Assembly: GCA_900769645.1 (NCBI GenBank)
Contig: CAAGHI010000006.1
Coordinates: forward strand, 1-64,000
Source of the DNA: Candidatus Gastranaerophilales bacterium
GTDB lineage: Bacteria > Cyanobacteriota > Vampirovibrionia > Gastranaerophilales > Gastranaerophilaceae
Reading direction: 5' to 3'
Length of the DNA: 64,000 nucleotides
Under the pieces are notes generated by a model. The model was not told the origin of the DNA and did no database searches. It worked only from the letters and a program-made list of their open reading frames with translations. Made by a program: the position numbers and the translations under genes. Positions within the stretch are counted from its first letter, which is position 1; each line of letters starts with the position of its first letter. Below, one piece after another: positions 7,523-15,638 of this stretch.

Positions 7523-8848
7523 TTACCTCTTTTCGTTGCTAATTTTTAATAATGCTGTGTACGACGGTAAAATCGTTGTTTTCCCGTCTTTTGTAGCCAT
7601 ATCGATGGCTTTTTTTATGTTTGGTTCGATAATAATTTTTTCTTGCGGAATTCCGGCGTATTTAAGACGAGTTGCCATATCATTTGCACGAATTCCAGAT
7701 GTAATGACAAGTTTTTTAGCACCTTTAAGTTGCTCAAAATCACTGTCCCAAAGCCAAGAAATATCCCTGCCGTCTGCGTAATTGTCGTTTATTGCAATGA
7801 CAATGTTGGAATTTAAGTTGACGGTTTTTAGAACTTCGCTTGCACCTGTCGGGTTTTTTATAAGTTGGATAGTTGTGGGATTTCCGTTTATTAGCCTTGT
7901 TTCAGTTCTGCCGAAAATCGCGTGGTATGAATCTAGTGCTTTTTGAATTTCTTGTTGATTAAGACCTTCTTCAAAAGCTAAAGCAATTGCCGCAAGCGCA
8001 TTGTATGCATTGTAAAGTCCTGCAAGATTTACGGTAAACTCAAAATCAATTCCTTTGTTTTTTACAATAATAACAGAATGGTCATTGAAAACTTTTACAT
8101 TTGCCGGATAGTTGCAAGTGTGGCGTTTGTAGCCGCATTTCGGGCAATAATAGTGTCCTTCTTGTGCAAAAAATTGTTTTGAATATTGCAAAGGCTCTCC
8201 ACAAACACAATTGAAGGCTTCTGCCGGAGCGTTAGATTTGTGCTCGTAATTGCAATCAAATTCAACATTTTCAAATCCGTAAAATACAGCGTATTTTGTT
8301 TTGTCAAATGTTGCCACAAGCGGATCGTCTGCGTTTAAGACAAGTTTTAAGTCTGGGTTTTTCAAAATCGCGTTTTGGATAAATCCGGCTGTTGTGTTAA
8401 GTTCGCCGTATCTGTCAAGTTGATCCCTGAAAAGGTTCGTTACAACAAGGTAATCCGACTTCATGTAGTCATAAAGCTTTGTCAAATAAGCTTCGTCAGA
8501 CTCTATTACCGCATAGTTGAAGCGTTTAAAAGGTTTTATGTTGAGCGCAAAGACATTTGCAACGCCTGTGAGCATATTTGCGCCTTTTAAGTTGTGGATA
8601 ACTTTTTGGTTTGCTGTTTCTAAAATATGTGCAATAATCCCAGATGTCGTGGATTTCCCGTTTGTACCTGTGATTGTTATGACATCTTTGGTTATGTATT
8701 TTCTGCAAAACTTTAGAAAATCTGGGCAGATTTTAAGTGTCATCATGCCAACAAAAGATGTGCCTGATGAACGGTTTAAAAGTTTTATCGCAATGTATGC
8801 GCAACGTGCGATTATAAGTGATAAATAAAATTTCAATATCCTAATCAT
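7523..8848 (-). CDS. murT: Mur ligase family protein MurT
   Basis: MurT is the ligase subunit of the MurT-GatD complex that amidates the alpha-carboxyl of D-Glu in lipid II. The 441-residue protein has a short hydrophobic N-terminus, the ATP-binding loop ITGTNGKSTT (about 60-69), the central Mur ligase domain, an inserted four-cysteine zinc ribbon (CVCG at about 204-207 and CPKCG at about 225-229) and the C-terminal DUF1727 region. The ribbon and the C-terminal domain distinguish MurT from MurC-F. The glutaminase partner GatD, normally adjacent, is not next to it; pdxJ is. Confidence 0.88.
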   Translation of the reverse strand: MIRILKFYLSLIIARCAYIAIKLLNRSSGTSFVGMMTLKICPDFLKFCRKYITKDVITITGTNGKSTTSGIIAHILETANQKVIHNLKGANMLTGVANVFALNIKPFKRFNYAVIESDEAYLTKLYDYMKSDYLVVTNLFRDQLDRYGELNTTAGFIQNAILKNPDLKLVLNADDPLVATFDKTKYAVFYGFENVEFDCNYEHKSNAPAEAFNCVCGEPLQYSKQFFAQEGHYYCPKCGYKRHTCNYPANVKVFNDHSVIIVKNKGIDFEFTVNLAGLYNAYNALAAIALAFEEGLNQQEIQKALDSYHAIFGRTETRLINGNPTTIQLIKNPTGASEVLKTVNLNSNIVIAINDNYADGRDISWLWDSDFEQLKGAKKLVITSGIRANDMATRLKYAGIPQEKIIIEPNIKKAIDMATKDGKTTILPSYTALLKISNEKR

Positions 8849-8915
8849 AAATAGTCCTTTAGACGTATTCTAAATTTTCCTCTCATATTATAATATAATA
8901 CAAAAGACAGGAAAA

Positions 8916-9275
8916 ATGTATATATTTATCGGAATAATTTTTATAGCAGAATTAATAATAGCCCATTTTATTATTTCAAATCTAATAAAGTGGGATCGGA
9001 AAGTGCAGTACTATAATGCTTGCGCAGAGTCCTTTAATCCGTTGTTGAAAACTTGTATGCAATATGGAAGATGTATTGTTGCAACGTTTAAAAATTCTTT
9101 TGAAAATGTTATCGCTTATGTTAAGAAAAAGCATGAGCAATTTGTTACAAAGATTGTTTTTGCGATTGCTATTTATTCGGTTTTAGTCTTGTTTAGGGTA
9201 AAAACGCAAAAGATAAAGAAAATCTATAAGCTTGCAGGTGTTATAAAAGATTTAGTGATAGAATTGGCTGTGTAG
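8916..9275 (+). CDS. Small membrane protein upstream of pilC
   Basis: The 119-residue protein has an N-terminal membrane helix (about residues 2-24), a basic and aromatic middle and a second hydrophobic segment (about 82-98). I do not recognise a family. The gene lies 18 bases before the PilC-like gene on the same strand and is probably cotranscribed, so a role in pilus assembly is possible but unproven. The ATG follows ACAGGAAAA. Confidence 0.5.
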   Translation: MYIFIGIIFIAELIIAHFIISNLIKWDRKVQYYNACAESFNPLLKTCMQYGRCIVATFKNSFENVIAYVKKKHEQFVTKIVFAIAIYSVLVLFRVKTQKIKKIYKLAGVIKDLVIELAV

Positions 9276-9293
9276 TTTTGTTTTTAGGAATGG

Positions 9294-10541
9294 TTGGTTA
9301 TGACAAAGTTTCAATATAAAGCGTTAAAAAATAAAACAGAATTCGTAGAAGGCGAAATTGAAGCTAATAGCCCTCGAGAGGCAAGGCAGAAAATCTTAGC
9401 ACTTGGGTTTCTGCCAACAAAGGTTTACACTGAATATTGTGGGGAGAAACAAAGTTATGCTGAGCAAAGTTATGTTTCAGTTGGGCATATACAAAATGTA
9501 AAACGCTTGTCTTTAAATGAAAAAATATGGTTTACATCGGAGTTGCAAACCCTTTTAGGTGCCGGAATTTCTGTTATAGAAGCATTAGAGAGCGTTGAAA
9601 GAAATTCCGCAAGTTTAAAAATTAAATCTATTTCTAATCATTTGAGACAATCTATTTTGTCGGGTGCTACGTTTGCTCAAAGCATGGAAAAATATTATGC
9701 GAATGTTTTCGGGCAAGTTTATATTGGGCTTGTAAAAGCCGGTGAAGCGGCAGGAGAGTTGGACGAAACTCTTGTAAGAATGTTGGTTATTTTGAGTAAA
9801 GAGGAGAAAATTTTAGATAAAATCAAAAGTGCTTCAATTTATCCATGTATTTTGATTGCAATGATGTTGGGTTTAATAATTTTGTTTTCATGTTTGGTGT
9901 TTCCGAATTTGATGGGTGTTGTTACGTTTTCCGGCGGAGAAGCTCCGTTTTTTGCACAATTGGTAATTGGTTTTTGTTCGTTTGTACAACATTTTTGGTG
10001 GTTTCTGATAGTTTTGGTTGCTGGTGGAATTGCCGGCTTTCAGGCATTGATGCAAACTTATGTATTTAAGAAAAAAGTAGACGAATTTGTTTTGAAAGTA
10101 CCAAAGTTATCAGAATTTATAAATTATATAAATCTCGCAAATTACATGACTGTTTTGCATATTAGCTATGATGCCGGGGTTCCGATTGTTGCTGCGTTAG
10201 AACTTGCACAAAAAACAGTTGGTAATCTTTTAATTAAGGCAAAATTATCAAACGTTGTCAGTATGGTGAAAAGTGGGAAAAGCCTGACACAAGCTTTTAA
10301 TACCTCTCAAGTAATCCCTTCTCCGTTGATGTCAATGATTGCGACCGGTGAAAAATCCGGATCTTTAGGAAAAATGTTAAAAGAAACGGTTGACGTGATT
10401 GACAAGAAAGTTGATTTTGTGCTGGAAGCTTTAAGCAAGGCTTTTGAGCCGACAATAATAATTATTTTGGGTTTGTGCGTAGGTGCTTTGTTAATTGCGT
10501 TTATGCAAATATATACATCGGCTTTGAGTTCGTTGGGCTAA
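9294..10541 (+). CDS. pilC: Type IV pilus/type II secretion platform protein (PilC/GspF)
   Basis: PilC/GspF is the inner-membrane platform that couples the assembly ATPase to pilin polymerisation. The 415-residue length is typical. Two T2SF domains are visible: the first begins at LNEKIWFTSELQTLLGAG and ends in a hydrophobic pair (about 180-210 and 220-245), the second begins near NYMTVLHISYDAGVPIVAAL and ends in a C-terminal membrane helix. Glycine-rich G-AGELDETL and G-KSGSLGKML motifs are present in each half. A pilin gene follows at 10656. Confidence 0.92.
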   Translation: MVMTKFQYKALKNKTEFVEGEIEANSPREARQKILALGFLPTKVYTEYCGEKQSYAEQSYVSVGHIQNVKRLSLNEKIWFTSELQTLLGAGISVIEALESVERNSASLKIKSISNHLRQSILSGATFAQSMEKYYANVFGQVYIGLVKAGEAAGELDETLVRMLVILSKEEKILDKIKSASIYPCILIAMMLGLIILFSCLVFPNLMGVVTFSGGEAPFFAQLVIGFCSFVQHFWWFLIVLVAGGIAGFQALMQTYVFKKKVDEFVLKVPKLSEFINYINLANYMTVLHISYDAGVPIVAALELAQKTVGNLLIKAKLSNVVSMVKSGKSLTQAFNTSQVIPSPLMSMIATGEKSGSLGKMLKETVDVIDKKVDFVLEALSKAFEPTIIIILGLCVGALLIAFMQIYTSALSSLG

Positions 10542-10655
10542 GTAAATTTTTTGTTAAATTTGACTTGAAAGATACTGAAAAATATGTTAAAATTGTATTG
10601 TACATATATGGAAGTAGATCAGGCACTGCCTGACAATATGGATAAGGAGATTTTT

Positions 10656-11623
10656 ATGAAAAATTTTGATTTTAGAAGAGCCTTCGGGGGGGGGGTAATC
10701 GCGGAGAAGCACGTGTAGCCGAAGGCTTGACTTGTTTTGCATCTAAATCCTTTTCGTGTCGGCATAGCGTCTTGAAATTACTTCTCGCTCGGAACTGCCA
10801 TTCATATTGCTGTCGCAGATATGAATTTCGTTCCTCGCTCCCCGAGTTAGCCACTCGTCCGCAATTTCGCAATGCCGACCTACATAAGAAAGTCGCTTTT
10901 ACTCTTGCCGAAGTCCTAATCACTCTTGGCATTATCGGTGTTGTTGCTGCAATTACATTACCGACGCTTATTCAAAATTATCAAAAACAAGTATGGGTAA
11001 ATCAGTTGAAAAAGACTTATACAACCTTGAATGAAGGCTTGAAACAAATGCTTGTTCAAGAAAATTGTACCGAAGTAAAAAGTTGTTTATTGTTTGATTA
11101 CCATGGAGATAATAATGGAGAGTATCATTATTCATCGTCTTTTTATGAATTATTCCCAAAGGTCTTTAATTTGGTTGATTATTCTACTGAGAATAATTAT
11201 TATAATTCAAAATATAAACGGGATGTAAAAAAAATTGGAGGAGGTTCGCATTCTTTTAATGATATTCCTAGTGGGTATAGTTTTGGATACTCTACTGGAT
11301 TGGCTGGTTCTACAAAAAATGGAGAGATTTATATGCTAGAATATGGTCCTGCCGGCTCTTCTGTTACGGTTGATATTAATGGTTTTAAACAACCAAATCA
11401 AATAGGACGTGATATATTTATATTTGTATTATCGCCAAAAAGTAGTTCTTTTGTTCCTATTGAAAGTTCTAGCTTTTATAGTGATTATGTATATGGAAAT
11501 TCTAGTGATGAAAGCTATATGGAGCAAAGAATAGAAGAAATGTGTAATATTTCTAGTTCAAGTTCTATTGGTGAAACTTGCGCAGCTAAAATCATCATGG
11601 ACGGTTGGAAGATGAATTATTAG
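10656..11623 (+). CDS. Pilin-like protein, out of frame at a G10 tract (phase-variable)
   Basis: The body (from about 10888) is a type IV pilin or pseudopilin with the prepilin segment FTLAEVLITLGIIGVVAA followed by a globular domain with cysteines. A strong ribosome site (AAGGAG) precedes an ATG at 10656. That frame reads MKNFDFRRAF, enters ten G (10686-10695) and stops at TAG 10716. The pilin body is in another frame that is open from 10697 onward. Eleven or eight G would join start and body into one frame; ten does not. The leader also contains a 122-bp mobile repeat (10758-10879) as translated sequence. Without a length change, translation would need a weak TTG at 10727. The protein was probably an exported minor pilin. 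Confidence 0.75.
10679..10727. repeat. Palindromic element carrying the G10 tract
   Basis: AGCCTTCGG (10679-10687) and CCGAAGGCT (10719-10727) are perfect 9-bp inverted ends around a core that includes ten G (10686-10695). The left part (GAGC, C or T, TTC, ten G, T or C, AATC) recurs at 57236-57257 in the second pilin gene, in the opposite orientation relative to the gene. Confidence 0.65.
10758..10879 (+). repeat. 122-bp inverted-repeat element, copy 2, inside a pilin gene
   Basis: Same boundaries (GTCGGCAT and ATGCCGAC) and same length as 4893-5014, with about 4 differences by eye. It lies between the G10 tract and the prepilin segment, and has no stop in the pilin frame, so it adds about 41 residues to the predicted leader. 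Confidence 0.8.
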
Positions 11624-11639
11624 TATATTCTTATATATT

Positions 11640-11674
11640 AAAACGACGCTATTTTCGGTAGCGTCGTTTTTTGT
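11640..11674. terminator. Bidirectional terminator between pilin and proS
   Basis: AAACGACGCTA and TAGCGTCGTTT form a perfect 11-bp stem with loop TTTTCGG, flanked by A and T runs. It can end both the pilin transcript and proS. Confidence 0.85.
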
Positions 11675-11692
11675 TTTTTATTTATTTAAAAC

Positions 11693-13420
11693 TTACTTAA
11701 TAATTTCAATAAGTTTTTCTACTGCAACTTCCGGTGTGTATTTTTCTTGTTCGCCGGTTTCTCTGACTTTGTATTCTACAAAGCCGTCATTGATTGTTTT
11801 TCCGACTGTTACTCTGTATGGGAATCCGATTAAGTCAGCGTCTTTGAATTTTACGCCTGCTCTTTCATCTCTGTCGTCAAGAACTACTTCAACACCTGCA
11901 TTTTGCAATTTTTCATACATTTCGTTTGCAACTTTCATTTGCAATTCGTCTTTAATATTTACTGGAACAATTACAACGTGATATGGAGCAATTGCAAGTG
12001 GCCACTTGATGCCGTGTTCATCATAGTGAGCCTCAACAGCAGCAGCTGCGGTTCTTGTAACTCCGATACCATAACAGCCCATTACGTAAGGGTGAGTTTT
12101 CCCGTTTACGTCTGTATAAACGGCGTTCATTGGTTTAGAGTATTTTGTACCTAGCTTAAAGATATTACCAACTTCAATTCCTTTTGTGATTTGAAGAGGC
12201 TTGCCGCATTGTGGACAAAATTCTCCACGTTCAACAAGTCTTATGTCTGCATACTTAATTTCTGCAATACCTAAGTCTGTCAAATTAGCGCCAACCAAGT
12301 GTTTGTCGGTTTCGTTAATTCCAACGACAAAGTTTTTCATATCTCGAACAGTTTCGTCAGCAACGATTGTAAGGTCGTTCATTCCTTTCGGTCCGATAAA
12401 TCCAGGAATCGCATTAAATCCGTGTTGTTGCATAACTTCTTCAATTTCAGCAGATGAGGCAATTCTAATATCAATTCCACCAACTGCATTCATCAATTTG
12501 GTTTCTTCAACTGCTTTATCTGCTCTGATTAGTGCCAAAACAGGTTTTTTATCAACAATGTAAACAAGTGTTTTCAAAATCAAAGTTGATGGAATGTTTA
12601 AGAACTTGCTCAATTCTTCAATGGAATGAGTGTTTGGAGTGTCTAGAACTTTTGTTTCTGCAAAATATTCTTTACCGTCAACAACAGCTTGTGGAAGTTT
12701 TGAAATTGCGTGGTTTGAGTTTGCAGAATAATCACAATCATTACAGTAGAACACGTCGTTTTCGCCTGCATCTGTGTCAGTGATTACCATGAATTCGTGT
12801 GAAACGCTTCCACCGATAGCACCTGAGTCTGATTGAACCATTTTGGTTGCAAGCCCGCATCTGTCAAAGATTTTTTTGTAAGCTTGCGCCATGTTTTTGT
12901 ACTCTTTGTCCAACCCTTCTTCGTCCAAGTCGAAGCTGTAACCATCTTTCATTATAAATTCACGACCTCTCAAAAGTCCGTAACGAGGTCTGATTTCATC
13001 TCTGAATTTCAATTGGATTTGATATAGGTTTACAGGTAACTGTTTGTATGATTTTAGAACATCTCTTGCAACAGACGTAATGATTTCTTCGTGTGTTGGT
13101 CCAAGGCACATTTCGCGGTCGTGACGGTCTTTCATTCTCATTAATTCTTTGCCGTAAACTTCCCATCTGCCTGATTCAACCCAAAGTTCTTTTGGCTGAA
13201 CAAATGGCATAGAAAGCTCTTGTGCTCCTGCTTTATCCAATTCTTCTCTAATAATATTTTCAATCTTTTTTAAAACTCTCCACATCAAAGGAGTATATGT
13301 ATAAACCCCAGGGGCAAGCTTTTTGATATAGCCTGCTCTTCCAAGCATTTTATGAGAAACAACCTCTGCATCAGAAGGAAATTCTCTAAGGGTTTGTACA
13401 AACATTTTTGACATTTTCAT
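11693..13420 (-). CDS. proS: Prolyl-tRNA synthetase
   Basis: ProS charges tRNA-Pro. At 575 residues it is the long bacterial form: class II motif 1 region near residues 40-90, motif 2 with FRDEIRPRYGLLRGREF (about 138-154), an inserted YbaK-like editing domain (about 225-385) that removes misacylated Ala, motif 3 (MGCYGIGVTR) and the anticodon-binding C-terminal domain. A CPQCG sequence near 410 suggests a small metal site. The gene stands alone with its own terminator. No T-box leader is visible in the short upstream region. Confidence 0.97.
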   Translation of the reverse strand: MKMSKMFVQTLREFPSDAEVVSHKMLGRAGYIKKLAPGVYTYTPLMWRVLKKIENIIREELDKAGAQELSMPFVQPKELWVESGRWEVYGKELMRMKDRHDREMCLGPTHEEIITSVARDVLKSYKQLPVNLYQIQLKFRDEIRPRYGLLRGREFIMKDGYSFDLDEEGLDKEYKNMAQAYKKIFDRCGLATKMVQSDSGAIGGSVSHEFMVITDTDAGENDVFYCNDCDYSANSNHAISKLPQAVVDGKEYFAETKVLDTPNTHSIEELSKFLNIPSTLILKTLVYIVDKKPVLALIRADKAVEETKLMNAVGGIDIRIASSAEIEEVMQQHGFNAIPGFIGPKGMNDLTIVADETVRDMKNFVVGINETDKHLVGANLTDLGIAEIKYADIRLVERGEFCPQCGKPLQITKGIEVGNIFKLGTKYSKPMNAVYTDVNGKTHPYVMGCYGIGVTRTAAAAVEAHYDEHGIKWPLAIAPYHVVIVPVNIKDELQMKVANEMYEKLQNAGVEVVLDDRDERAGVKFKDADLIGFPYRVTVGKTINDGFVEYKVRETGEQEKYTPEVAVEKLIEIIK

Positions 13421-13509
13421 AATTAATTCCTCACATATCTTTTTTATGAGTCTATTTTAGCATGAAAAAGTTATAAATAAAATAATCTCATTTTGTGTAT
13501 AGACAAAGT

Positions 13510-13606
13510 ATGTCCCAGTTCAAACACATATTAGACTAACCCCTATTTTTTTAGGCCCCCATTTTTAAAAGAAGAACAAAAAGAATTTGAATTTGAACTA
13601 GGACAT
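13510..13606. repeat. Long inverted repeat upstream of rpsU
   Basis: ATGTCCCAGTTCAAA (13510-13524) and TTTGAACTAGGACAT (13592-13606) are complementary at 14 of 15 positions around a 67-base, non-coding middle. It ends 4 bases before the -35 box of rpsU. It may be a mobile inverted-repeat element or a regulatory structure. Confidence 0.6.
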
Positions 13607-13610
13607 GGAC

Positions 13611-13638
13611 TTGAAATATTTTTTATTTCGTATATAAT
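13611..13638 (+). promoter_or_regulatory. Promoter of rpsU
   Basis: TTGAAA (13611-13616), a 16-base spacer and TATAAT (13633-13638) give a strong sigma-70 promoter about 45 bases before the start codon. Confidence 0.65.
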
Positions 13639-13683
13639 AAAACAAGATTGTACAAAATGACCATAAAGGTGGTGAAAATATAA

Positions 13684-13857
13684 ATGGCAGAAGTTAAAGT
13701 TGGCGAAAACGAATCAATTGAAAGCGCATTGCGTCGTTTCAAGAAAAAAATTCAAAAAGCCGGTATCCTTTCAGAAGTTAAAAAACGTGAAAGATATGAA
13801 AAACCAAGCGTAAAAAGAAAACGTAAATCTGAAGCAGCTAGAAAAAGAAAAGTTTAA
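13684..13857 (+). CDS. rpsU: Small ribosomal subunit protein bS21
   Basis: The 57-residue protein reads [19 protein letters not shown] and continues with a lysine/arginine-rich helix ([20 protein letters not shown]) and a basic tail ending ARKRKV. This is the usual bS21 pattern, including the E-I--ALRRFKK signature and a normal length. bS21 sits at the platform of the 30S subunit near the anti-Shine-Dalgarno region. AGGTGG lies 10 bases upstream of the ATG. The gene has its own promoter and terminator and is flanked by divergent proS and convergent 5'-nucleotidase genes. Confidence 0.95.
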   Translation: MAEVKVGENESIESALRRFKKKIQKAGILSEVKKRERYEKPSVKRKRKSEAARKRKV

Positions 13858-13874
13858 TCAGATTAAAGGTATAT

Positions 13875-13904
13875 AAAAAAGAGGTTGGAAACAACCTCTT
13901 TTTT
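13875..13904. terminator. Bidirectional terminator after rpsU
   Basis: AAAAAAGAGGTT and AACCTCTTTTTT form a 12-bp stem with loop GGAAAC. It ends rpsU and, on the other strand, the 5'-nucleotidase gene. Confidence 0.9.
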
Positions 13905-13941
13905 GTTTGTCTAATTTCTATTTTGATGAAAAGCATTGTAA

Positions 13942-15564
13942 TTAGTCTACAATCGTAATTCTGCCATCATCTTTCAACTCAATTGGAGCGTTTAATTTTT
14001 TTATGTAATCACAAGTTGATTTGTCTTTATCAAAGTCGAATTTCTCATCAACTTCGTCTTTTTCAATTTTGTTAGAAATTAATTTGTCACCGCCAGATGC
14101 AAAGAAGTCATCTGTCGCAACCGTGTATGTTTTTGTCGTGCTTGGATTGTTTACATCGATTGGAACTTCTTTCCCTTCTCTGTCAAGGAATGTTGCGGAT
14201 TTTAGTTCCCCTGAACGGCTAATTGTGTATTTCAAACCTGATGGCATAATAATTCCAGGTTTGTGTCCAGGATCAGTGTAAGATTTTGCCCCAACTTTAA
14301 GTGCATCAACGATTTCTTTTTCTGTTAGTTTCAAAGTTACCATATTGTTTTTCAATGGCACAACTTCAAAAACCTGTCTTGAATCAAGTGGACCAGCCTC
14401 AAAGAAACCTCTGATATTTCCGGCATTAATCAATGCTAAATCAGTTCCGAATTCATTTCTAACTGCGTCCATAATCAAATATGCGTTAGGGTTTGGGTCT
14501 ATCAAACGTTCTTTTGTTGGTCCAAAAGCTGTTTTGATTTCTCCTAAGTGTTCAGGTTTGCCTAAGATATGGTCAAATACACCTTTCATAACCCTGTTTC
14601 GTTTGAATACGTTTGATGGTGTGACGTTGTTTTGAACTTTTACGATAGTTCCTTTATCGTCGTCCCAAGTAATTTTAAGGTCGCCGAAATATTCACCGTC
14701 TTTACCCGCTTGTGTGATAATTACGGGTTCATTTGATTTTGAGTAAAGTAAATTTTTGCCGTCCTCAACCCCTTTTAACAAATCGTGAGTGTGACCGCCG
14801 ACAATTACATCAATTCCAGATGTTTCTTGAGCAATCTGTTGGTCTTTTGTCAAACCGCAATGAGATAATAGGATAACTTTGTTAATTCCTTGTTTTTTGT
14901 ACTCGTCAACGGTATTTTGAATATCTTTTAACGTTTTTGCAAAATCGTCAACTCCGATTTGTTTTCTTGATTCATTGTCACGAATTCTTTCGTGCAAATC
15001 CGGAGGAGCAAGTCCAATTATTGCATATTTATGTCCATTTTTTTCTAGGACAAATGATTTTTCAATTACGCCGTCTAGTGGGTTACCTTTCGGAATTTGT
15101 AGGTTCATGCCAAGACTTTTGAATTTTGCATCTTTTTTAGCATCTGCAATGGCGTCTGGATTTGCGTCGTATTCGTGGTTCCCGTCTGCAGTTGCTTCAA
15201 TTCCCATGGCATTCATATATGTATTAGAAGCTTTTACAATCTTTGGATCGCTGCCGGCAGATATGTCGCCTGCGGATAAAACCAATTTATCTGAAGATGT
15301 GTTTTTGGTGTTGTTGTCAAATAATTCTTTGGCTGAATAAATTCTTGACATATTACCAATTCTGCCGTGTATATCGTTTACATAAAAAATGTCTGTTGTT
15401 GATTGATTTGAAGCTTTTTCCGGTTTTGATTTTTCGAAAGTATCTTGTTGCGGTTGTGAATTCAAGGCAGGAGCTTGCTGCTTTGGTTCGTTTGCAACTG
15501 GATTTGTAGCATTTGTATTTGCTTTAAAAACTATTTTTGGAAAGCTGTTCAACGATATATTCAT
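13942..15564 (-). CDS. 5'-nucleotidase/metallophosphatase (UshA-like) without a signal peptide
   Basis: This 540-residue enzyme hydrolyses phosphate from nucleotides or related substrates. The N-terminal metallophosphatase half has YVNDIHGR, SAGDISAGS, GNHEYDANPD, LLSHCGL and GGHTHDLL, covering the dinuclear metal ligands. The C-terminal 5_nucleotid_C half has INAGNIRG and the substrate-binding FASGGDK region. Relatives are exported, but here residues 1-60 are a disordered Asn/Gln/Pro-rich tail starting MNISLNSFPKIVFKAN with no hydrophobic core. That tail resembles those of other proteins in this window and may be a different sorting signal. Confidence 0.88.
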   Translation of the reverse strand: MNISLNSFPKIVFKANTNATNPVANEPKQQAPALNSQPQQDTFEKSKPEKASNQSTTDIFYVNDIHGRIGNMSRIYSAKELFDNNTKNTSSDKLVLSAGDISAGSDPKIVKASNTYMNAMGIEATADGNHEYDANPDAIADAKKDAKFKSLGMNLQIPKGNPLDGVIEKSFVLEKNGHKYAIIGLAPPDLHERIRDNESRKQIGVDDFAKTLKDIQNTVDEYKKQGINKVILLSHCGLTKDQQIAQETSGIDVIVGGHTHDLLKGVEDGKNLLYSKSNEPVIITQAGKDGEYFGDLKITWDDDKGTIVKVQNNVTPSNVFKRNRVMKGVFDHILGKPEHLGEIKTAFGPTKERLIDPNPNAYLIMDAVRNEFGTDLALINAGNIRGFFEAGPLDSRQVFEVVPLKNNMVTLKLTEKEIVDALKVGAKSYTDPGHKPGIIMPSGLKYTISRSGELKSATFLDREGKEVPIDVNNPSTTKTYTVATDDFFASGGDKLISNKIEKDEVDEKFDFDKDKSTCDYIKKLNAPIELKDDGRITIVD

Positions 15565-15638
15565 ATTTTTTCACCTTTTTCTAAATTAAATATCTTCAAG
15601 ATATTTTTTGCTATTTTAATTCCTAATGTTAAAGAACA

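Noticed and set aside
10672..10932. Minus-strand open frame of 86 residues at the pilin leader
   Set aside because: It is the antisense of the G tract and the 122-bp repeat; composition is not protein-like.
11640..13500. T-box riboswitch in front of proS (also looked for at trpS and glyQ)
   Set aside because: The upstream regions are short and lack the T-box consensus.
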